Positions 58,955 through 64,000 of a DNA stretch of 64,000 nt are shown here, piece by piece; position 1 is the stretch's first letter, and each line of letters opens with the position of its first letter. This stretch comes from Massilia sp. PDC64 (lineage in GTDB: Bacteria; Pseudomonadota; Gammaproteobacteria; Burkholderiales; Burkholderiaceae_D). The DNA lies in assembly GCF_900101265.1 (NCBI RefSeq), contig NZ_FMZS01000011.1, positions 186,001 through 250,000 on the forward strand, written 5' to 3'. The notes under the pieces were generated by a model. That model made no database searches and was not told the origin of the DNA. It worked only from the letters and a program-made list of their open reading frames with translations. Both the position numbers and the translations under genes were made by a program.

Positions 58955-60505
58955 CTACTTGCGTCCGAGTTTAAAAACCGACAACACTTGGCCCAGATGC
59001 CCCACCTGCTCCGCCACGCTGGCGGACGCCGCAGCCGATTCCTCGACGAGGCCCGCGTTCTCGCGCGTGATGCCGTCGAGTTCCGCCATCGCCGCATTCA
59101 CTTCCGCGATGCCCGCATTCTGCGCGCGCGACGCCAACGTGATGTCGCCCATGATCGCGGCTGCGTCCTGCACCGCACCCACGACCTGGCGCATCGTCTG
59201 GCCGGCCGCGTCGACGAGTTCGTTGCCCTGCCCGACCTTGTGCACGGAATCCTCGATCAGCGCCTTGATTTCCTTCGCCGCGCCCGCCGAGCGCTGGGCG
59301 AGACTCCGGACCTCGCCGGCCACGACGGCGAAGCCGCGGCCCTGTTCGCCCGCCCGCGCCGCTTCCACCGCGGCGTTCAGCGCGAGGATGTTCGTCTGGA
59401 ACGCGATGCCGTCGATCAGGCCGATGATGTCCACGATGCGCGCGGCCGACCCGCTGATCTGGCCCATCGTCGTACCGACTTCCAGCACGGCCGCGCCGCC
59501 CCGTCCCGCCACCCGCGACGCCTCGCCCACGAGGCCGTCGGCGCGCTCGGCGCTGTCCGTGTTCTGGCCCGCCTTCGCGGCGATGTGCGCGAGGCTCGCG
59601 GCCGTCTGCTCCAGGCTGGCGGCCTGCGCTTCCGTGCGGCGTGCGAGGTCGTGGTTGCCCGTCGCGATGTCGCGCGTGGCCGCGTGGATCGCCCCCACGC
59701 TCGTGCGCACGTCGCCCACGATCGCGGTCAGGTTGATGTTCAGCTGGCGCAGCGCGAGCAGCAGCCGGCCCATCTCGTCGTCGCGTCCCCGCGCGGGCGG
59801 GCGCGACAGGTCGCCGCCGGCCAGTGCGTAGACACCCTCCAGCGCCTGCCGCATGGGCCTGACGATGGAGCGGTGCAGCTCGGCCCAGGCCAGCAGGGTC
59901 AGCGCCGCGCCGGCCAGTGCCACCAGGCGCCAGCCCCAGGCCTCGGTGACGGCGGCCAGCGCCAGCATCAGCAGTGCCTGCGCGCTCATCATGACGCCGA
60001 GGCGCCGGCCCAGCGGCAACGTGCGCAAGTCCAGCAGGCGCGCCCACCATGCCGTGCGGACGACGGCGCCGCGGCGGATCGCGAGTCCGTTCGCCCGGCC
60101 ATCGCGCAGGCGCTTGTAGACGGCTTCGGCCCGTTCGACCTGGTCGCGCGCGGGCCGGGTGCGCACGGACATGTAGCCGACCGTCGTCCCCTCTTCCTTG
60201 ATGGGCACGACGTTCGCCACGACCCAGTAGAAATCGCCGTTTTTCCGACGATTTTTCACGAGTCCTGTCCACGGTTCGCCCGCCTGCAGCGTTTGCCACA
60301 GGTCGGCGAACGCGGCCGGCGGCATGTCCGGGTGGCGGACGATGTTGTGGGCCTTGCCGATCAGCTCCTCTTCGGTAAAACCGCTGACTTCGATGAAGGT
60401 GGGATTGACGTAGGTGATGCGGCCTTTCGTGTCCGTCTTCGAAACGATGGACTGGCCGTCCTGTAATGGGTATTCGATGCCCGTGACGGGCAGGTTGGTA
60501 CGCAA
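58955..60505 (-). CDS. Aer-like PAS chemoreceptor (TTG start)
   Basis: This 516-residue receptor has an N-terminal PAS domain (about 15-120: [29 protein letters not shown] split over its core, and [14 protein letters not shown]), hydrophobic segments (about 165-212), a HAMP-like linker, and a methyl-accepting signalling domain (about 260-505) with the hairpin tip around [28 protein letters not shown]. It resembles Aer, the redox/oxygen taxis receptor. The start is TTG at 60505, preceded by AGGAG at about six bases. An FNR box lies upstream. Confidence 0.9.
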   Translation of the reverse strand: MRTNLPVTGIEYPLQDGQSIVSKTDTKGRITYVNPTFIEVSGFTEEELIGKAHNIVRHPDMPPAAFADLWQTLQAGEPWTGLVKNRRKNGDFYWVVANVVPIKEEGTTVGYMSVRTRPARDQVERAEAVYKRLRDGRANGLAIRRGAVVRTAWWARLLDLRTLPLGRRLGVMMSAQALLMLALAAVTEAWGWRLVALAGAALTLLAWAELHRSIVRPMRQALEGVYALAGGDLSRPPARGRDDEMGRLLLALRQLNINLTAIVGDVRTSVGAIHAATRDIATGNHDLARRTEAQAASLEQTAASLAHIAAKAGQNTDSAERADGLVGEASRVAGRGGAAVLEVGTTMGQISGSAARIVDIIGLIDGIAFQTNILALNAAVEAARAGEQGRGFAVVAGEVRSLAQRSAGAAKEIKALIEDSVHKVGQGNELVDAAGQTMRQVVGAVQDAAAIMGDITLASRAQNAGIAEVNAAMAELDGITRENAGLVEESAAASASVAEQVGHLGQVLSVFKLGRK

Positions 60506-60547
60506 GCGAGACTCCTGGCTTTGATGAGGAAATGTTGTTTTTGGGAA

Positions 60548-60553
60548 ATTTTA
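60548..60553 (-). promoter_or_regulatory. Candidate -10 of the chemoreceptor gene
   Basis: TAAAAT on the reverse strand, 23 bases from the FNR box edge. Confidence 0.45.
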
Positions 60554-60576
60554 TGAAATCTGGGCCAGCCAAATCC

Positions 60577-60590
60577 TTGATCCACATCAA
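60577..60590. promoter_or_regulatory. FNR box of the chemoreceptor gene
   Basis: TTGATCCACATCAA is a perfect TTGAT-N4-ATCAA site. Centre 78 bases before the TTG start codon. Flanks AAATCC and AAA are the same as at ccoN and hemN. It lies between the chemoreceptor gene and the divergent synthetase gene. Confidence 0.9.
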
Positions 60591-60737
60591 AAATGGCCAA
60601 ATGACGGGCGGCCGGGACCGTAAAGAAACACTCGCGCCGCCCGACCGTTAAAATGGAGTACCCTGCGCGGATGTGGCTGCCAGGTTTGCGTTTTTTGTCT
60701 TGATGATTTTCAACACCAACCCCAAATGTAGCCGTAG

Positions 60738-63700
60738 ATGAACGATATCTCTCCTCTGACACGGCATCCGGATGTCCTCTACGGCCCGCACCAGCCCGAG
60801 CTGTTGCGCGACGAAATCCTGGCCGACCTGCTCGAAGCGAGCGCGGCCCGCGCACCGGACCAGCTCGCCCTCATCGCCGGCGACCGCCGCCTGACCTATC
60901 GCGAACTCGACGCCCTCGCCAGCCTGGCCGCGTCGCGCCTGATCGAGGCGGGCATCCGGCCCGGCCACATCGTCGGCCTGTGGATGCCGCGCGGGATCGA
61001 CCTGCTCGTCATGCAGGCCGCCATCGCCAAGGCCGGCGCCGCCTGGCTGCCGGTCGACGAAGACACCCCCGTCGAACGCCTGCTCGTGTGCATGGAAGAC
61101 GCCGGGTCCCCTGCTCTCGTGAGCAGCGAGCGCATGCGCGACCGCCTGGGCGCGGTGACGCAACCGGTCCACACGGCCGAGACGCTGCTGGCGCCGGCAC
61201 CCGACGGCTACGAACTGCGCCGCCGCGGCAAGGTCGACGGTGACGCCCCCGCCTACGTCATCTACACGTCCGGCTCGACGGGCAAGCCGAAAGGCATCCT
61301 CATCAACCAGCGCAGCATCTGCCATTTCCTGCGCAGCGAGAACGAAGTGCTGGGCGTGAAGGCGACGGACCGCGTCTACCAGGGCTTTTCGGTCGCCTTC
61401 GACATGTCGTTTGAGGAAATCTGGATTTCCTACCTCGTCGGCGCCACCCTGTGGATCGGTCCGAAGGAGACGGCCGGCGACCCGGAAGCGCTGCCCCGGC
61501 TGCTTTCCGAGAATGGCGTCACCGTGCTGCACGCCGTGCCGACGCTGCTCGCGCTGTTCGCGGACGACGTGACTAGCCTGCGCATCATCAACCTGGGCGG
61601 AGAAATGTGTCCGGAGACGGTGGTCGAGCGCTTTTCGAAGCCGGGCCGCCAGATGTTCAACACGTACGGCCCCACGGAAGCGACCGTGTCGGCGAGCCTC
61701 GCGCGCCTCGAACCGGGCCGGTTGATCACGATCGGCACCCCGCTGCCGAACTACGGCTTGCTCGTCATTTCGACCGAGACGGACAAAGGCTTGCAACTGC
61801 TGCCGCGCGGCGACACGGGCGAGCTGTGCATCATCGGCCCGGGCCTGTCGGACGGCTATCTCGGCCGTCCCGACCTGACGGCCGAGAAATTCCTGCCGAA
61901 CCCGTGGAGCTCCGGTGCGGACGATTCGCGCCTGTACCGCACGGGCGACCTCGCGCGCATCGAGCCCGACGGCCAGGTCGTGTGCCTGGGCCGCACGGAC
62001 GACCAGGTCAAGATCCGCGGTTTTCGCGTGGAACTGGGCGAGATCGAAGCCCAGCTCGCGCAGCAGGACGGCGTCGGCACGACGGCCGTGCTGCTCCGCA
62101 AGGACGACGGCATCGACCGCCTCGTCGCCTACCTCGTGCCGGCCGCCGGCGCGACGCCGGAACAACTGGCACCGGCCACCTTGCGCCGCGCGTTGTCGGA
62201 GAAACTGCCGCCGTACATGGTGCCCAGCCGTTTCGAACAATTGTCCGTGATGCCGCGCCTGACGTCCGGCAAGATCGACAGGAAAGCACTCAAAGCAATG
62301 GCGCTGTCGGCCCCGCTGCCCAGCGACCCGGCGGAATCGGACGTGCCCGAGACACCGGGCGAAGAAGCGCTGTTCTCTGCCCTGGAAAAACTGTTCCCGG
62401 GCCAGCCGATCCGGCGCGAGCTGGATTTCTTCAGCGACCTCGGCGGCCACTCGTTCTTCGCCGCCCGCCTCGCCACTGCCCTGCGCGCCGACCCGCGCTT
62501 TGCCCACGTCACGGTGCGCGACATTTATTCGCACCGGCAGATCGGTGCCATCGCGTCCAGCCTGGACCAGGCCGCCGGCACGGCCGCCGTCGAGCCCGAC
62601 TGGACGCCGCCGTCCGGGACGCGCCGCTGGGTATGCGGCGTGGCCCAGCTGGCGACGGTCCCCGTGCTGATCACGCTGCGCATGGCCCAGTGGCTGGCGC
62701 CGTTCTTCACGTACCACTTCTTCACGGGCGATCCCGGCGACTCTGTGCCGCGCGCGATCGCCGCGTCCATCGGCGTGTTCCTGCTCGCGACACTCCTCGA
62801 GTTCGTGTTCGCCATCGGCGGCAAGTGGCTCGTCGCGGGCCGCCTGCAGCCAGGCGTGTATCCGCTGTGGGGCGCGACCTATTTCCGCTGGTGGCTCGCA
62901 GACCGCCTCGTCGAGGCCGCCCCGACGTATCTGCTGGCCGGCTCGTCGCTGTATGGCTGGTATCTGCGCCTGCTGGGGGCGAAGATCGGACACGACGTCG
63001 TGATCGGTTCGCTGACGATCCGTGCGCCGGACCTGCTCGACATCGGCGACAACGTCAGCATCGGCAATGCCGTCAACTTCGAAAATGCGCGCGTGGAACG
63101 GGGCCGTCTGATCCTGGGCCGCATCGCGCTGGACGACGATGCGTGCGTATCGTCGTACGCGATCCTGGAAGGCAATACGAAGGTCGGCCGGCGCGGCCAC
63201 CTGGAAGGCCAGTCGGCGCTGCAGGATGGCGCGTCCGTGCCTGACGGCCGCGTCTGGTGCGGCTCCCCCGCGCGCGACGCCGGCGCATTCGACCCGTCGA
63301 CCCTGCCGCCGCGCCCGCGCGTCAGCCGCGCCCGTCTCGCCGGCGAAGGCCTGTTCTTCGTGTTCGGCATGCTGCTCGTCGCCACGCTGTTCTTCATGCC
63401 CGTCTTCCCCAGCTTCGTGCTGATCGACTGGTTCGACGAACGGGGCACGCTGCCGATCCTCGCGCAGAACTCGATCCAGGGCCAGCTGCTGCGCTACTTC
63501 GTGCTGGCGCTGCCCGCATCCGCCGTGCTGATCGCGCTGACGATGCTCGTGTCGGCCGCCATCCGCTGGGGCTTCCTGCCCCGCATGATGCCGGGCCGCT
63601 CGGCCGTGCACAGCAACGCTTACTGCAAGAAATGGCTCGTGAGCCATATCCAGGAATCGAGCCTGAACGTCCTGCACGGCATCTACGCGACCGTGTTCGC

Positions 63701-64000
63701 GCCGTTCTGGTACCGCCTGCTGGGCGCGAAAGTCGGTCGCGACGCGGAGATCTCGACGGCGCTGGGCGTCGTGCCCGACATGCTGACCCTGGGCGACGAG
63801 ACCTTCATCGCCGACGCCGTCATGCTGGGCGACGAGCAGATCGACGGTGGCTGGATGACGATGGAAGCGACGGTCGTGTCGAACCGCAGCTTCGTCGGCA
63901 ACGGCAGCTACATCCCGGACGGCACGGTGCTGCCGGAAGGCGTCCTCGTGGGCGTGCACACGCACGCACCGGCGAACGAGCGCATGACGGGCGGCGACAC
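60738..64000 (+). CDS. Pls/PosA-like synthetase: adenylation, carrier and hexapeptide domains (cut by window end)
   Basis: The frame runs from ATG 60738 to the window end without a stop, so at least 1,087 residues are present. Order: adenylation domain (about 20-530) with YTSGSTGKPKG (176-186), YRTGDLARIEPDG (about 400-412) and the lysine of SGKIDRKAL (Lys512); carrier domain with Ser572 in LGGHSFF, the phosphopantetheine site; membrane segments (about 634-650, 675-700, 875-897, 917-945); and two left-handed beta-helix acyltransferase-like regions (about 745-850 and from about 995). This layout fits Pls/PosA-type synthetases, which make poly-amino-acids or related products. The activated acid cannot be predicted. 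Only a weak Shine-Dalgarno precedes the ATG. Confidence 0.88.
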   Translation, partial: MNDISPLTRHPDVLYGPHQPELLRDEILADLLEASAARAPDQLALIAGDRRLTYRELDALASLAASRLIEAGIRPGHIVGLWMPRGIDLLVMQAAIAKAGAAWLPVDEDTPVERLLVCMEDAGSPALVSSERMRDRLGAVTQPVHTAETLLAPAPDGYELRRRGKVDGDAPAYVIYTSGSTGKPKGILINQRSICHFLRSENEVLGVKATDRVYQGFSVAFDMSFEEIWISYLVGATLWIGPKETAGDPEALPRLLSENGVTVLHAVPTLLALFADDVTSLRIINLGGEMCPETVVERFSKPGRQMFNTYGPTEATVSASLARLEPGRLITIGTPLPNYGLLVISTETDKGLQLLPRGDTGELCIIGPGLSDGYLGRPDLTAEKFLPNPWSSGADDSRLYRTGDLARIEPDGQVVCLGRTDDQVKIRGFRVELGEIEAQLAQQDGVGTTAVLLRKDDGIDRLVAYLVPAAGATPEQLAPATLRRALSEKLPPYMVPSRFEQLSVMPRLTSGKIDRKALKAMALSAPLPSDPAESDVPETPGEEALFSALEKLFPGQPIRRELDFFSDLGGHSFFAARLATALRADPRFAHVTVRDIYSHRQIGAIASSLDQAAGTAAVEPDWTPPSGTRRWVCGVAQLATVPVLITLRMAQWLAPFFTYHFFTGDPGDSVPRAIAASIGVFLLATLLEFVFAIGGKWLVAGRLQPGVYPLWGATYFRWWLADRLVEAAPTYLLAGSSLYGWYLRLLGAKIGHDVVIGSLTIRAPDLLDIGDNVSIGNAVNFENARVERGRLILGRIALDDDACVSSYAILEGNTKVGRRGHLEGQSALQDGASVPDGRVWCGSPARDAGAFDPSTLPPRPRVSRARLAGEGLFFVFGMLLVATLFFMPVFPSFVLIDWFDERGTLPILAQNSIQGQLLRYFVLALPASAVLIALTMLVSAAIRWGFLPRMMPGRSAVHSNAYCKKWLVSHIQESSLNVLHGIYATVFAPFWYRLLGAKVGRDAEISTALGVVPDMLTLGDETFIADAVMLGDEQIDGGWMTMEATVVSNRSFVGNGSYIPDGTVLPEGVLVGVHTHAPANERMTGGD

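Noticed and set aside
60700-60713. TTGATGATTTTCAA as a fourth FNR box before the synthetase gene
   Set aside because: One half-site has a mismatch and the flanks AAATCC/AAA are missing; it lies only 24 bases before the ATG, where activation is not possible. It could only be a weak repressor site.
60648-63965. A long reverse-strand frame opposite the synthetase gene
   Set aside because: Antisense shadow; the forward frame has clear adenylation and carrier motifs.

Overview
The window is about 64 kb of very GC-rich, densely coding bacterial chromosome. Protein types and gene order suggest a betaproteobacterium of the Oxalobacteraceae, most like Massilia or a relative. The signs are a cbb3 oxidase/FNR/hemN block, a Tad/Flp pilus locus, a TonB-dependent receptor with GH26 and GH27 enzymes, and a Pls/PosA-type synthetase. 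This placement is inference from gene content; there is no rRNA gene to confirm it. I saw no tRNA, rRNA, CRISPR array, insertion sequence, integrase or phage module.

Layout. Positions 1-10.3 kb hold ordinary chromosomal genes: a serine/glycine-rich lipoprotein, a type IB topoisomerase, a royal-jelly/yellow-like beta-propeller protein, two flavin-binding split-barrel proteins, a glutathione transferase with a divergent LysR regulator, a PAS-PAS-GAF histidine kinase, an Asp/Glu racemase and a berberine-bridge-type FAD oxidase. Positions 10.5-20.9 kb are a single-direction Tad/Flp pilus operon (cpaA, cpaB, cpaC, a lipoprotein, two flp pilins, tadG-, tadE- and second tadE-like genes, cpaE, cpaF, tadB, tadC). 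Strong RNA hairpins lie around the pilin genes. A convergent LuxR-type regulator without a receiver aspartate and a divergent hybrid histidine kinase follow (21-24 kb).

Positions 24.2-37.2 kb are a long reverse-strand run. It contains a Mo-dependent formate dehydrogenase operon (TorD-like chaperone, small Tat protein, alpha, beta and gamma subunits, several unassigned small exported proteins, DUF3305, DUF3306, a multi-cluster ferredoxin), then an acyl-CoA synthetase, a SET-domain methyltransferase and nicotinate phosphoribosyltransferase. An FNR regulator (37.4 kb) and a porin follow. Positions 39.3-46.5 kb form a probable galactomannan/galactomannoside utilisation cluster: GH26 mannanase, TonB-dependent receptor, GH27 alpha-galactosidase and a sugar-binding protein.

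Positions 48.4-60.5 kb are the micro-oxic respiration block: ccoNOQP with ccoG and ccoH, ccoI and ccoS, a SafE-like membrane protein, hemN and an Aer-like chemoreceptor, with a DksA-like zinc-finger gene set between ccoN and ccoS. ccoN, hemN and the chemoreceptor gene each carry an FNR box at nearly the same distance from the start codon and with the same flanking bases. These sites fit the FNR protein encoded at 37.4 kb, whose cluster cysteines and recognition-helix residues match E. coli FNR. The window ends inside a very large synthetase-like gene (adenylation, carrier, membrane and hexapeptide-repeat domains).

No wholly unknown multi-gene system stands out. The best leads are the extended FNR motif with its conserved flank, the hairpins bounding the flp pilins, the aspartate-less receiver regulator next to the Tad locus, the unassigned exported proteins inside the formate dehydrogenase operon, and the operator-like repeats upstream of the TonB-dependent receptor.
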